This document shows, in pieces, positions 53,868 through 63,598 of a DNA stretch of 64,000 nt. A program made the position numbers and the translations under genes. The notes beneath the pieces were generated by a model that made no database searches, was not told where the DNA came from, and worked only from the letters and a program-made list of their open reading frames with translations. Origin of the DNA: Corynebacterium aquilae DSM 44791 (GTDB lineage: Bacteria > Actinomycetota > Actinomycetes > Mycobacteriales > Mycobacteriaceae); assembly GCF_001941445.1 (NCBI RefSeq), contig NZ_CP009245.1, positions 2,689,992-2,753,991 of the forward strand. Direction: 5' to 3'. Each line of letters begins with the position of its first letter. Position 1 is the first letter of the stretch.

Positions 53868-54740
53868 CTAAGAACTCGTGGCGGGAAACCAGCGCTCCAG
53901 CACCCGCGCCACACCATCCTCATCATTGGTGGCGGTGACCTCGTTGGCGCACTGTTTAACGATGTCGGGGGCGTTTCCCATGGCCACACCCCAGCCGGCC
54001 CAGGTAAGCATTTCGCAATCGTTGGGCATATCCCCAAAGCAGGCGACTTCCTGCCGGCTGGCACCGATCAGCGATGCCAGCTCCCGCACCCCGACCTCCT
54101 TAGTCACGCCGGGAGCTGCGACCTCAACCAGACCGTCGCCAAAGCTGTAGGTGACATGGGCCAGATCCTGAGGGATGTTAGGGCCGATGAGTGCGAACAT
54201 CTCCGCAGAAGACAAGCTGGTGCTGCGCAGCAGCAGCTTGATGGCGGGCGTGCCGAAAAGTTCGGCCTCCTCCTGGATGCCATGCTCCACGGACTCCCAC
54301 GCGTGGTCATAGTCAGGGGCGGTGGCAAATAGGTTGCTGGCGTCCTCAAAAGCGCTCGTTCCGGCGCGCTCCACGGCGAAGCCGACACCGCCATGATCGG
54401 CGAAGGTATCCCGGGCAATGGCCGCAATCTGGTGCAGCACCGTCGGCTCTAATGCGCGGGTGGACAGGATGGTGTCGGTGGCGGAGTCGTACAGGATCGC
54501 CCCGTTGGCGCACACACAGGTGGGCCGCACGTTGAGCTGTTCCAGCACGGGAAAGATCCAGCGGGGTGGCCTTCCGGTGGCCAGCGCCAGCACGGTGCCG
54601 GCGCGGGTCATGCGGGCAATGACCTGCCGGGTGCGGGCGCTGATGCGCTCCTGGGAGTTAATCAGGGTGCCGTCGACGTCGGTGGCGACCAGAAGGGGGG
54701 CGTCGGCGCTGGGGGTGAGGGTGGGGACGACCGCGCTCAC
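53868..54740 (-). CDS. Cof-type HAD-superfamily phosphatase
   Basis: This 290-residue HAD hydrolase has a C2 cap. Motif I is ATDVDGTLIN with the nucleophile and acid Asp, motif II is LALATGRPP, the Lys motif is TKEVGVREL, and motif IV is CFGDMPNDCEML. Such Cof/YidA enzymes dephosphorylate small phosphorylated metabolites, often with broad specificity. The GTG start at 54740 overlaps the stop of the acyltransferase-HAD fusion gene by four bases, so both are translated from one mRNA. A comparable HAD gene, Rv3813c, lies in the same region in M. tuberculosis. Two HAD domains in tandem genes suggest duplication. Confidence 0.9.
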   Translation of the reverse strand: MSAVVPTLTPSADAPLLVATDVDGTLINSQERISARTRQVIARMTRAGTVLALATGRPPRWIFPVLEQLNVRPTCVCANGAILYDSATDTILSTRALEPTVLHQIAAIARDTFADHGGVGFAVERAGTSAFEDASNLFATAPDYDHAWESVEHGIQEEAELFGTPAIKLLLRSTSLSSAEMFALIGPNIPQDLAHVTYSFGDGLVEVAAPGVTKEVGVRELASLIGASRQEVACFGDMPNDCEMLTWAGWGVAMGNAPDIVKQCANEVTATNDEDGVARVLERWFPATSS

Positions 54741-56689
54741 TTGGTGTCGTTCCCGTCGCCGGGGTGCTCCTCTGGGGTGGCATCGCTTTCGGCGCGGCGA
54801 AGTTGTTCGCGCTCGATAATGTCGGCGAGGAACATCGATACCCCGTCGCAGTCGACCGGGCTGGTGACCCATTTGGCGTTGTTGATCAACTCCGCGTCAC
54901 CGCGCCCCATGGCAACACCGGTACCAACCAGGTCGAGCATCTCCACATCGTTGCGCATGTCACCGAAGGCGATGACCCGGCCGGGCTTGATGTTGTGTTC
55001 CTCCAGCAGCCACTTCAGGCTGCTGCCCTTGTTCACGCCGGCCGGCATGATTTCGGCGTAGCCGTAGGAGGCGGAAAAGCTCGCGGTGGCAGCCACGTCG
55101 GCGCTGGCGAGTTCTTCGGCCAGGGCGGCGGCAATTGCGGGGGCCGGAGCTTCGGCACTGACGGTGAATTTGACGGCCTGGCCGGCAACCCGGTGGGCGT
55201 GGATGCTCATCTCGCCCAGGGCGGTGCCATGGGCCGCCACGCGGGCTGCGTTGAAGGCCTCCACCACCGCATGGGCGGTGCCCTCATCGAAACTGCGGTC
55301 GTAGACGATGGCGGTGGAGGCGTTGTCGGCGCTGAGCGCCTCCCCCTCGTCCAGCAGGCTGGTGTCAACAACCAGGGCACCGTTGGCGGCGATGACGGTG
55401 GGCCGGAAGGGGATCTGGCTCAAGATCGTGTCGAGTTCTTCCGGGGCACGCCCGGTGGCCAGGAACACGTCGACGTCGAGGCTGCGCAGCTGCTTGAAGG
55501 TGGCAATGGCTTGCTCCCGCACCACGCCGTTTTCGGCGATGGTGCCGTCAATATCGGTGACTACCGCCTCGGGCAGCTTGTGTACTCGGCTGCTGACGCG
55601 GTGGGGCAGGCGATCGCGGATCTGCTTGGCTTCTGCGATCAGCTGGTTGAGGGCATCGGTGCTAGCCTGCGGGACGGTCGCGGGGATTTGGGCGGCGAGC
55701 TCCTTGAGCCGCTCGCCGGCGGCGGACAGCTTGGCCGCGCCTTCCTTCGCGCCGCTGGCCGCATCGTCGGCGAGCTGCTCCAGCATGCTGCGGGTGGTGG
55801 CCGCCGTGGCGGCCGCCTGGTTGGCGGTGGTCTCGGCGGATTGCACGACCAGTTCCTTGGAAGTGGTCGAGATGCTGGCAACGGTGGCGGCGACCTTGTC
55901 GGCCAAAGCTTCTAGGTCGTCGCGCAGCTGGCGCACGCGCCGGCGCTCGGCGACGATTTCGTCGTCGAGCTTTTGGGCTTCCTCCAGGGTCAGGGCGCTA
56001 CCGCCGAAGCGGGCGGGAATCCATTCCGCCCCTTCGGGCAAGGGCCCGTGGCGCTTGGCGTAGCGATCCCACAGGTTGGTCAGGCCCTCTGCCATGATGT
56101 GCCGCAGCTGCATGGTGGCATCGTTGATGTCGATGTCTTTCGGCGGCATCCACTGGGGCAGCACATCGATTTCGATCGGGGTGTTGGAGCGCCCCAGGTG
56201 CTTAGTGCCCCACTTGGGCCACACCCGCTGGGAGCCGATGAGGATCACGGGCACGATGGGCACGCCGGCCTCCAAGGCCATGCGCACCGCGCCGGTGCGC
56301 AGCTTCTTGATCTCCAAGCTGCGCGAGACGGTGCCTTCGGGGAAAATGCCAACCAGCTCGCCGTCTTTGAGATTGCGGACCGCTTCCCGGTAGGACTGCT
56401 CAGTATCGATGCGATCGACGGGGATGTGGCCCATGCCCCGCATGACGGGACCACCGATGGGGTTTTTCCACACTTCCGCTTTCGCCATAAAGCGCACCAC
56501 GCGGCGCTGCTGCTCCCAGAAGGGGATGCCCACGTAGGTGAAGTCGAGATAGCCGGTGTGGTTGGCAACGACGACCGCGCCACCCGTGGGGAGGTTCTCG
56601 GTGCCGGTGATGTTAAACCGCAGGCCTTGGGCCTTGAAAACGCCGCGGACGAAGCGGATGACGGTGTGGTAAAAACGGTCGCTGCGCAT
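54737..56689 (-). CDS. PlsC-type acyltransferase fused to a Cof-type HAD phosphatase
   Basis: This ~650-residue fusion protein has an N-terminal 1-acylglycerol-3-phosphate acyltransferase domain (1-230) with the catalytic NHTGYLD (HX4D) and the FPEGT substrate motif. A helical, Ala/Thr-rich linker follows (~255-375, likely coiled coil), then a C-terminal HAD domain with VVTDIDGTIAE, FLATGRAPE and AFGDMRNDVEML. PlsC enzymes acylate lysophosphatidic acid at the membrane; a fused phosphatase could act on the phosphatidic acid made or on another phosphate ester. The ATG at 56689 follows AAGGTAAGG; an upstream extension to 56812 is unsupported. M. tuberculosis has separate acyltransferase and HAD genes in the equivalent region (Rv3813c-Rv3816c). 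Confidence 0.9.
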   Translation of the reverse strand: MRSDRFYHTVIRFVRGVFKAQGLRFNITGTENLPTGGAVVVANHTGYLDFTYVGIPFWEQQRRVVRFMAKAEVWKNPIGGPVMRGMGHIPVDRIDTEQSYREAVRNLKDGELVGIFPEGTVSRSLEIKKLRTGAVRMALEAGVPIVPVILIGSQRVWPKWGTKHLGRSNTPIEIDVLPQWMPPKDIDINDATMQLRHIMAEGLTNLWDRYAKRHGPLPEGAEWIPARFGGSALTLEEAQKLDDEIVAERRRVRQLRDDLEALADKVAATVASISTTSKELVVQSAETTANQAAATAATTRSMLEQLADDAASGAKEGAAKLSAAGERLKELAAQIPATVPQASTDALNQLIAEAKQIRDRLPHRVSSRVHKLPEAVVTDIDGTIAENGVVREQAIATFKQLRSLDVDVFLATGRAPEELDTILSQIPFRPTVIAANGALVVDTSLLDEGEALSADNASTAIVYDRSFDEGTAHAVVEAFNAARVAAHGTALGEMSIHAHRVAGQAVKFTVSAEAPAPAIAAALAEELASADVAATASFSASYGYAEIMPAGVNKGSSLKWLLEEHNIKPGRVIAFGDMRNDVEMLDLVGTGVAMGRGDAELINNAKWVTSPVDCDGVSMFLADIIEREQLRRAESDATPEEHPGDGNDTK

Positions 56690-57328
56690 GTGCCTTACCT
56701 TACATGAGCTTTCGGTTAACACTTTCGCTTCGCGTCGAAAAATGTCTGAGCTCACGCGCCGCACACCACGCCCGCGCCCAGTCGACCACCAGGCCGGATG
56801 CGGCACAGTCATGCGCTTTTAGCCAAGTGGTATCCGCTGTCGCAGACACCGGGGCGATCGTCTATTTGGCCGGGAAGACGGCATATTTATCCGACACCTT
56901 CACTCTCATAAACGGCGCCCGACCGATACCTGTGACCCAATTCACCATCGCTAAAATCACCCCCATTTAGGCCACAGAAACATCACCCGGCCCGCCCATT
57001 TTTCGCCCCCATTGGGGGTGAAACACCCCAACGGGTCAGGTGGGTACAGACAAACCCACCCGCCCCACCTTCCACTTGCAAAGTGACCCACAGCACCTGA
57101 ATTTCGTTTCGTGACGTGCGATACATCGCATTTGATAGCCTGGCTTCATTGCCCCCGAATTGGGGCACCACGCACCGGCGCTGAGGACACAGGCCCCAGG
57201 CCACGCCCCCTAAACCGGTGCACCACAGATACATCCCACCATCGGCGAAAAAGACCAGCCCCACGGATTTCTACCACCGCGCCTGGTTACCCCGCCGACG
57301 CATTCCATCCGAGAAGGTCAACACTGTC
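56690..57328. promoter_or_regulatory. 639-bp divergent control region acyltransferase / glpD
   Basis: No gene is seen. The region contains a 10-bp stem-loop with an ATT loop at 57001-57023 (TTTCGCCCCC and a near-complement with one G-U pair) and an operator-like palindrome at 57117-57130. The AT-rich 57095-57150 segment probably carries the glpD promoter. The glpD frame is open upstream to 57218 but lacks a ribosome site there. Confidence 0.5.
57117..57130. promoter_or_regulatory. Operator-like palindrome upstream of glpD
   Basis: TGCGATACATCGCA has perfect 6-bp arms with a 2-bp centre, about 200 bases before the glpD start in an AT-rich, promoter-like stretch. The cognate regulator is not known; it does not match the GlxR consensus. 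Confidence 0.4.
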
Positions 57329-59074
57329 ATGACTCACGCACACCACCAGGGATACCTCGCCCCCAGCGCAGCCTTGAACAAGGAACAACAGGAAAAGGCC
57401 TGGGAGGACTTCGGCACCGAGCACTACGACGTCGTCATCATCGGCGGCGGCTCCGTCGGCGCGGGCGCAGCCCTCGACGCCGCCACCCGTGGCCTGAAAG
57501 TCGCAGTCGTCGAAACCCGCGACTTCGCCGGCGGCACCTCCTCCCGCTCCTCCAAGATGTTCCACGGCGGCCTGCGCTACCTGGCCATGCTGGACTTCAA
57601 ACTCGTCGCAGAATCCCTGCGTGAGCGCGAGCTGTCCATGTCCACCCTGGCACCCCACCTGGTCAAGCCACTGAAGTTCGTCTTCCCGCTGACCCACCGC
57701 GTCTGGGAGCGCCCCTACATGGCCTCCGGCTTCATGCTCTATGACCTCATGGGCGGCGCGAAGACCGTGCCGATGCAAAAGCACCTCACCCGCAAGGGCA
57801 CCCTGAAGCTCGCTGGCGGCCTGAAAGAAGACGCCCTCGTCGGCGGCGTCCGCTACTTCGACACCCTCGTCGACGACGCCCGCCACACCATGATGGTGCT
57901 GCGCACCGCCGCCCACTTCGGCGCCACCATCCGCCCCTCCACCCAGGTCACCGGGTTCGAAAAAGACGGCAGCCGCGTCACCGGCGCCCACCTCGTCGAC
58001 ACCGACACCGGCCGCACCACCACCATCCACGGCCACGTCTTCGTCAACGCCACCGGCATCTGGAACGACGAGCTGCAAAACCTCGCCGGTGTTACCGGCA
58101 AGTTCAAGGTCCACACCTCCAAGGGCGTACACATCGTCGTGCCGAAGGACGTCCTCGAAGGCGAAGTCGCCATGACCTTCGTGACCGAAAAGTCCGTCCT
58201 GTTCGTCATCCCCTGGGGCGAATACTGGATCATCGGCACCACCGACACCGACTGGAAACTCAACCTGGCCAACCCGGCCGCCACCAAGGAAGACATCGAG
58301 TACATCCTCGACCACGTCAACGCCAAGGTGAAGCGCCAAATCCGTCCCGAAGACATCGTTGGTGTGTACTCCGGCCTGCGCCCCCTGCTCGAGGGCTCCT
58401 CCGACTCCACCACCAACCTGTCCCGCAACCACGCCGTCGCCCGCGTCGCCCCCGGCATGGTCTCCGTCGCCGGCGGCAAGTACACCACCTACCGCGTCAT
58501 CGGTAAGGACGCCATCGACGCCGCCGTCCAGGACGTGCCGAAGAAGGTGCCCGAATCCGTCACCACCCAGGTGCCGCTGCTCGGCGCCGACGGCTACCAC
58601 GCACTGGCCAACAAGGTTCCGGCCCTGGCCGAAGAACTCGGCCTCAGCCGCGTCCAGGTCGAACACCTCCTCGGCCGCTACGGCTCCCTGATGTTCGAGG
58701 TTCTCGCAGAAGCCAAGGACAAGCCCGAACTGCTCAAGCCGGTGCCCGGCGCCGAGGCCTACCTGCTGGCAGAAGTCGCCTACGCCGTCACCCACGAAGG
58801 TGCCATCCACCTCGACGACGTACTCAGCCGCCGCCTGCGCATCACCATGGAATACGGCCACCGCGGCATCGAATGCGCCCAGCCCGTCGCCGAGCTCATG
58901 GCCCAGTACCTCGACTGGGACCAGGCCCGCATCGACGAAGAAGTCCGCATCTTCACCGAGTTCACCGAAGCAGCCCTGGCCGCCGAAAAGGAACTCACCG
59001 ACCAGGCCGCCAACAGCATCGCAGCTAAGGCACCCTATGCCCGCAAGAACATCGACCTGACGCAGGACCGCTAA
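57329..59074 (+). CDS. glpD: Glycerol-3-phosphate dehydrogenase, FAD-dependent
   Basis: This 581-residue membrane-associated flavoenzyme oxidises glycerol-3-phosphate to dihydroxyacetone phosphate and passes electrons to menaquinone. The FAD-binding motif is VVIIGGGSVGAGAALDA (~35-51), followed by GGTSSRSSKMFHGGLRYL. FVNATGIWNDE and SVAGGKYTTYR form the rest of the flavin site, and a C-terminal DAO_C domain follows from about 410. AGAAGG lies 11 bases before ATG 57329. It heads the glpD-glpF-glpK set for glycerol use; strongly C-ending codons suggest good expression. Confidence 0.96.
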   Translation: MTHAHHQGYLAPSAALNKEQQEKAWEDFGTEHYDVVIIGGGSVGAGAALDAATRGLKVAVVETRDFAGGTSSRSSKMFHGGLRYLAMLDFKLVAESLRERELSMSTLAPHLVKPLKFVFPLTHRVWERPYMASGFMLYDLMGGAKTVPMQKHLTRKGTLKLAGGLKEDALVGGVRYFDTLVDDARHTMMVLRTAAHFGATIRPSTQVTGFEKDGSRVTGAHLVDTDTGRTTTIHGHVFVNATGIWNDELQNLAGVTGKFKVHTSKGVHIVVPKDVLEGEVAMTFVTEKSVLFVIPWGEYWIIGTTDTDWKLNLANPAATKEDIEYILDHVNAKVKRQIRPEDIVGVYSGLRPLLEGSSDSTTNLSRNHAVARVAPGMVSVAGGKYTTYRVIGKDAIDAAVQDVPKKVPESVTTQVPLLGADGYHALANKVPALAEELGLSRVQVEHLLGRYGSLMFEVLAEAKDKPELLKPVPGAEAYLLAEVAYAVTHEGAIHLDDVLSRRLRITMEYGHRGIECAQPVAELMAQYLDWDQARIDEEVRIFTEFTEAALAAEKELTDQAANSIAAKAPYARKNIDLTQDR

Positions 59075-59105
59075 ACCGTCAACCTGCGCCCGGCCGACGC
59101 GGGCC

Positions 59106-59148
59106 ACCACGCGTACCGCACCCCCCCTTTTCCCGCGGTACGCGTGGT
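59106..59148. terminator. Stem-loop after glpD
   Basis: ACCACGCGTACCGC pairs perfectly with its 14-base complement around a C/T-rich loop, about 30 bases after the stop. No U-tract follows. glpF therefore probably has its own promoter or receives attenuated read-through. Confidence 0.6.
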
Positions 59149-59314
59149 CTCGCATACCCACATCCGCCCCACACCGGGGCACCCCAGGTGTCTTCAGGCC
59201 ACGCCACCTAAGCCCACCCAGGCAACCGGCCATGCCCCACAGCACCAGCCCACACACCCAACCGCCACCACCGGCGACCAACCCAACAACCAAGAATCGG
59301 GGTGACACGTCCAC

Positions 59315-60064
59315 ATGGATCAACTCACTGGAATGTCTGTCTTCGGCTGGGAGTTTCTAGGAACTGCCCTACTCCTGCTATTCGGCAACGGCGTGTGCGC
59401 AGCCAACGGCCTGCGCACCTCCGGGGCCCGCAACACCGGCTGGCTGATCATCGCCTTCGGCTGGGGATTCGCCGTGTTCATCGGCGCCTCCGTCGCCGAC
59501 GTGTCCGGCGGCCACCTCAACCCGGCCGTCACCCTGGGCCTAGCCATCAACGGCTCCACCTCCTGGAACCTGGTGCCCTACTACATCGCCGGCCAACTCC
59601 TCGGAGCCTTCACCGGCGCTGTGCTGGCATGGGCCGCCTTCAAGCAACTCTTTGACGCCAACAACGTCGACGAGGCCGGCAACGTCACCGGCGACAACGC
59701 CGGCACCGGCGGCATGTTCTTCACCGGCCCCGCCCACGGAAACAACTTCTGGAACGCCGTCACCGAGTTCATCGCCACCTACGCCCTGCTGGCCTTCATC
59801 CTCTTCGGCCCCGGCGGCGGCGAACTCGGCCCCATGAAGTACCTGGCGGTGTCCTTCATCGTCGTCGGTATCGGCATGTCCCTCGGCTCGCCCACCGGCT
59901 ACGCCATCAACCCCGCCCGCGACCTCGGCCCCCGCCTCGCCTACGCCTTCGCACTGCCGATCCCCGGCAAGGGAGACGCCAACTGGGGCTACGCCTGGGT
60001 TCCGATCGTCGCTCCCCTGCTGGGTGCCGCAGCCGCCGGCCTGACCGCCGTGGTCCTGCTCTAA
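59315..60064 (+). CDS. glpF: Glycerol uptake facilitator (aquaglyceroporin)
   Basis: This 249-residue MIP-family channel has six membrane helices and two half-helices. The two NPA motifs are in GGHLNPAVT and GYAINPARD; the Asp after the second NPA-Arg is typical of glycerol facilitators rather than water-only channels. It admits glycerol by diffusion for trapping by GlpK. It sits between glpD and glpK, with about 240 and 160 bases on either side. The ATG at 59315 follows GGGGTGA; ATG 59333 is a possible alternative. Confidence 0.94.
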   Translation: MDQLTGMSVFGWEFLGTALLLLFGNGVCAANGLRTSGARNTGWLIIAFGWGFAVFIGASVADVSGGHLNPAVTLGLAINGSTSWNLVPYYIAGQLLGAFTGAVLAWAAFKQLFDANNVDEAGNVTGDNAGTGGMFFTGPAHGNNFWNAVTEFIATYALLAFILFGPGGGELGPMKYLAVSFIVVGIGMSLGSPTGYAINPARDLGPRLAYAFALPIPGKGDANWGYAWVPIVAPLLGAAAAGLTAVVLL

Positions 60065-60090
60065 CCCACACCACACACCCCAAGGTGGCC

Positions 60091-60113
60091 GGGCAATCCC
60101 CAAATGATTGCCC
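60091..60113 (+). other. Small hairpin between glpF and glpK
   Basis: GGGCAATC pairs with GATTGCCC around a 7-base loop, 26 bases after the glpF stop. It lacks a U-tract and may moderate read-through into glpK. Confidence 0.4.
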
Positions 60114-60222
60114 AAAACCACCCCACAACACGCAGCAATCACTGCACAATAGATTTCATCAACGACGCACCATCGATTAACCCGGTGGGGCGCCAAGCCA
60201 CGAGAAAACACGAGGTTTTCCC

Positions 60223-61749
60223 ATGACCCAGTACATTGCCTCCATCGACCAGGGCACCACCTCCACCCGCTGCATCCTGTTCACCAAGGAAGGCGACATC
60301 CACAAGGTCGCCCAGTTCGAGCACGAGCAGATCTTCCCCCAGAAGGGTTGGGTCGAGCACGACCCCATGGAAATCTGGGAGAACACCCGCCGCGCCGTCG
60401 GCGAGGTCATCGCCCAGGCCGACACCACCCCCTCCGACATCCTCGCCGTCGGCATCACCAACCAGCGTGAAACCACCGTGGTGTGGGACAAGAACACCGG
60501 CGAGCCGGTGTACAACGCCATCGTCTGGCAAGACACCCGCACCATGAAGATCTGCGACGAGATCGCAGGCGAGGACGGCCCGGAGAAGTACCGCGAAAAG
60601 ACCGGCCTGTTCATCAACTCCTACCCCTCCGCACCGAAAATCAAGTGGATCCTCGACAACGTCGACGGCGCCCGCGAGCGCGCCGAGGCCGGCGATTTGC
60701 TGTTCGGCACCATCGACACCTGGCTTTTGTGGAACCTCACCGGCGGCGCAGAGGGCGACAACGGTGAGCCGGCACTGCACTGCACCGACGTCACCAACGC
60801 CTCCCGCACCCTGCTGATGGACATCAACACCCTGCAGTGGGATGAGCAGCTGTGCGCCGACATGGGCATTCCGATGTCGATGCTGCCGAAGATCTGCCCC
60901 TCGGTCGGCGACTTCCGCACCATCCGCGCCCGCGGCTCCCTGCCGGGTGTGCCGATCCGTGGCATCCTCGGCGACCAGCAGGCCGCCATGTTCGGCCAGG
61001 CCTGCTTCAAAAACGGCGACGCCAAAAACACCTACGGCACCGGCCTGTTCATGCTGCTGAACACCGGCACCAAGCCGAAGTTCTCCGAGCACGGCATGCT
61101 CACCACCGTCTGCTACCAGATCGAGGGCCAAAAGCCCGTGTACGCACTGGAAGGCTCCGTCGCAGTCGGCGGCTCCCTGGTGCAGTGGCTGCGCGACAAC
61201 CTGCAGCTCATCCCGAACGCACCCTCCATTGAGAACCTCGCCCGCGAGGTACCGGACAACGGTGGCGTGTACATCGTGCCGGCATTCTCCGGCCTGTTCG
61301 CCCCGCGCTGGCGTCCGGATGCCCGCGGCGCCATCGTCGGCCTGACCCGCTTCGCCAACCGCAAGCACCTGGCCCGCGCCGTGCTGGAAGCCACCGCATA
61401 CCAGACCCGCGAGGTCGCCGAAGCTATGGTTGGTGACTCCGGCGTGGAAATCAACAGCCTCAAGGTCGACGGCGGCATGGTGTACAACGAGCTGCTCATG
61501 CAGTTCCAGGCAGACATGCTCGGCACCGACGTGGTGCGCCCCCGCATCACCGAGACCACCGCCCTGGGTGCTGCCTACGCCGCAGGCCTGTCCATCGGCT
61601 TCTGGGATTCCCTGGAAGTACTGCAGGACCAGAACAGCGTCGACAAGGTGTGGCACCCCACCATGCCGGAAGAAGAGCGCGCCAAGCTGTACCACGACTG
61701 GAACCGCGCCGTGGAGCGCACCTACGCGTGGGAGGAAGGCGAGGACTAA
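60223..61749 (+). CDS. glpK: Glycerol kinase
   Basis: This 508-residue FGGY-family kinase phosphorylates glycerol to sn-glycerol-3-phosphate with ATP. The N-terminal [13 protein letters not shown] is the phosphate-1 motif with the catalytic region. [23 protein letters not shown] and [14 protein letters not shown] are family hallmarks, and the C-terminal adenosine motif is [18 protein letters not shown]. The length matches E. coli GlpK (about 502). It completes the local glycerol pathway with GlpF uptake and GlpD oxidation. The ATG at 60223 follows GAGG. A strong terminator follows. Confidence 0.97.
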   Translation: MTQYIASIDQGTTSTRCILFTKEGDIHKVAQFEHEQIFPQKGWVEHDPMEIWENTRRAVGEVIAQADTTPSDILAVGITNQRETTVVWDKNTGEPVYNAIVWQDTRTMKICDEIAGEDGPEKYREKTGLFINSYPSAPKIKWILDNVDGARERAEAGDLLFGTIDTWLLWNLTGGAEGDNGEPALHCTDVTNASRTLLMDINTLQWDEQLCADMGIPMSMLPKICPSVGDFRTIRARGSLPGVPIRGILGDQQAAMFGQACFKNGDAKNTYGTGLFMLLNTGTKPKFSEHGMLTTVCYQIEGQKPVYALEGSVAVGGSLVQWLRDNLQLIPNAPSIENLAREVPDNGGVYIVPAFSGLFAPRWRPDARGAIVGLTRFANRKHLARAVLEATAYQTREVAEAMVGDSGVEINSLKVDGGMVYNELLMQFQADMLGTDVVRPRITETTALGAAYAAGLSIGFWDSLEVLQDQNSVDKVWHPTMPEEERAKLYHDWNRAVERTYAWEEGED

Positions 61750-61799
61750 TCCCCTCCCCCTAACGTATAAAGACTCCACGCAGTCTTAAGCACCCAAAG

Positions 61800-61854
61800 G
61801 GCCGGGCCCCGTTGGTTGGTTCACCACAGTGAACCCCATAAGGCCCGGCCTTTT
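61800..61854 (+). terminator. Terminator after glpK
   Basis: GGCCGGGCC pairs with GGCCCGGCC, an inner GGTTCAC/GTGAACC stem fills the loop, and TTTTG follows. The nested structure lies about 50 bases past the glpK stop. Confidence 0.88.
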
Positions 61855-61945
61855 GCTGACTTGGGGCAGCACCGCGAAAGACTCAGCGCAGGTGAGCACA
61901 CAGGCTCACTCATTGTGCCAACACAGCGAACCCCCAAAACAGTCG

Positions 61946-62005
61946 AAACCCCGACACCACCACCTTCTGCCCCACTGCAAAGGGCGAAAGTCGGTGTCGG
62001 GGTTT
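61946..62005 (-). terminator. Terminator after serS
   Basis: AAACCCCGACACC pairs with GGTGTCGGGGTTT (13 bp) around a long loop. On the minus strand CGACTGTTTTGG follows. It is 21 bases past the serS stop. Confidence 0.82.
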
Positions 62006-62026
62006 GCGCGTGAAACCTGGGTGGTC

Positions 62027-63286
62027 TTACTTGATGGGCTCCAGGATCTCCTTGCCCACGAACGGGCGCAGCGCCTCAGGAACCACCACAGAGCCATCGG
62101 CTAGCTGGTTGTTCTCCAGGATGGCTACCAGCCAGCGGGTGGTGGCCAAGGTGCCGTTCAGGGTGGCGCACACCTGCGGCTTGCCGTTCTCGTCGCGGTA
62201 ACGCACCTGCAGGCGGCGAGCCTGGAAGGTGGTGCAGTTAGACGTGGAGGTGAGCTCACGGTAGGTGTTCTGGGTGGGAACCCACGCCTCGGTGTCGAAC
62301 TTGCGGGCAGCAGAGGAGCCCAGATCGCCACCGGCAACATCGATGATGCGGTAGGGAACGTTGACGGCACCGAGCATGTCGCGCTCCATGTCGAGCAGAC
62401 GCTGGTGCTCAGCGGCGGCATCTTCCGGCTTGCAGTAGGAGAACATCTCCACCTTATCGAACTGGTGCACACGCAAAATGCCGCGGGTGTCCTTACCGTA
62501 GGAACCGGCCTCGCGACGGAAGCAGGAGGACCAGCCGGCGTAGCGCTTCGGGCCTGCAGACAGGTCAATAATTTCACCCTGGTGGTAGCCGGCCAACGCC
62601 ACCTCGGAGGTACCGACCAGGTACAGCTCGTCTTCGGGCAGGTAGTAAATCTCATCGGAGTGGGCGCCGAGGAAGCCGGTGCCCGCCATCGCCTCGGGGC
62701 GCACCAGCACCGGGGGAACCATCAGCTGGAAGCCAGCCTGACGGGCCTTCACCGCAGCCAGGTTCAGCATGGCCAGCTGCAGGAACGCGCCGTCGCCGGT
62801 GAGGAAGTAGAAACGGGCGCCGGAGACTTTGGTGCCGCGCTCCATGTCGATAAGACCCAGGGACTCACCCAGCTCCAGGTGATCCTTCGGCTCAAAGTCG
62901 AAGGTGGGCGGGGTACCGACGTGCTCGAGGACGACGAAGTCGTCTTCGCCGCCGGCGGGCGCACCCTCGACAACGTTGCCGATCAGGTACTGCAGACGCT
63001 CCACCTCAGCGGCAGCAGCCTTCTCATCGGCTTCTGCCTGCTTGACCTTTTCCTTCAGCTCGTTGGAGCCCTCCAGAAGTGCCGGGCGATCTTCAGGCGC
63101 AGCCTGTCCGATCTTCTTGCCGAATGCCTTTTGCTCAGCGCGCAGTTCATCGGCCTGGGCGATAGAGCTACGACGGGATTCGTCGGCTGCCAGCAGCTGG
63201 TCAACCAGTGCCGGGTCTTCGCCGCGGGTGCGCTGGGATTCGCGCACAACGTCAGGATTGGCTCGCAAGAATTTCAGATCGATCAT
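62027..63286 (-). CDS. serS: Seryl-tRNA synthetase
   Basis: This 419-residue class II synthetase charges tRNA-Ser (and tRNA-Sec where present). The N-terminal long coiled-coil arm (~30-100) carries alternating Glu/Lys-rich helices for tRNA binding. Motif 2 is visible as [20 protein letters not shown], preceded by the serine-site region [13 protein letters not shown]. Motif 3 is [17 protein letters not shown]. The length is standard. I chose ATG 63286 (MIDLKF, the usual start); a GTG two codons earlier is possible, and no strong ribosome site is visible for either. It ends at a hairpin shared with the glpK intergenic region. Confidence 0.97.
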   Translation of the reverse strand: MIDLKFLRANPDVVRESQRTRGEDPALVDQLLAADESRRSSIAQADELRAEQKAFGKKIGQAAPEDRPALLEGSNELKEKVKQAEADEKAAAAEVERLQYLIGNVVEGAPAGGEDDFVVLEHVGTPPTFDFEPKDHLELGESLGLIDMERGTKVSGARFYFLTGDGAFLQLAMLNLAAVKARQAGFQLMVPPVLVRPEAMAGTGFLGAHSDEIYYLPEDELYLVGTSEVALAGYHQGEIIDLSAGPKRYAGWSSCFRREAGSYGKDTRGILRVHQFDKVEMFSYCKPEDAAAEHQRLLDMERDMLGAVNVPYRIIDVAGGDLGSSAARKFDTEAWVPTQNTYRELTSTSNCTTFQARRLQVRYRDENGKPQVCATLNGTLATTRWLVAILENNQLADGSVVVPEALRPFVGKEILEPIK

Positions 63287-63598
63287 GTGCACAAACTTTA
63301 CCCGCTGAAGTTCACCGACCTAAACAACCAGGGGTAAAAACTCCCACCGTGTCCGCACACCAATCACCCACCCCCCACATCCCATGCCCCCGCGCCCCAC
63401 AAGCCATGCCCATTCCGCCCAACTCATCACCAGGATGAGCGAGATGGATGGGCAGCCTTCACGATGGGTATTTGCACGCCGCATCCGGGGACTAGAACTC
63501 CGGCCGAAGAGCTTACAAACATCGCTCGCGGTGAGGGTGGCGAAAAGTACAGCCCAAAGAAGCAAAAGGTTATGACCAGTAGCGGTAAAGTGTAAGAC
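63287..63598. promoter_or_regulatory. 312-bp divergent region serS / GntR regulator
   Basis: No gene is seen; frames on both strands here are short and without domains. It must contain the serS promoter and the promoter of the regulator gene. A TACACTTTACC/GGTAAAGTGTA sequence directly before the regulator start (around 63584-63594) could be part of an operator or a -10 region. Confidence 0.5.

Noticed and set aside
57287-59323. A 678-codon open frame antisense to glpD
   Set aside because: It lies entirely over glpD, whose FAD motifs and ribosome site are clear; the antisense translation has no family features.
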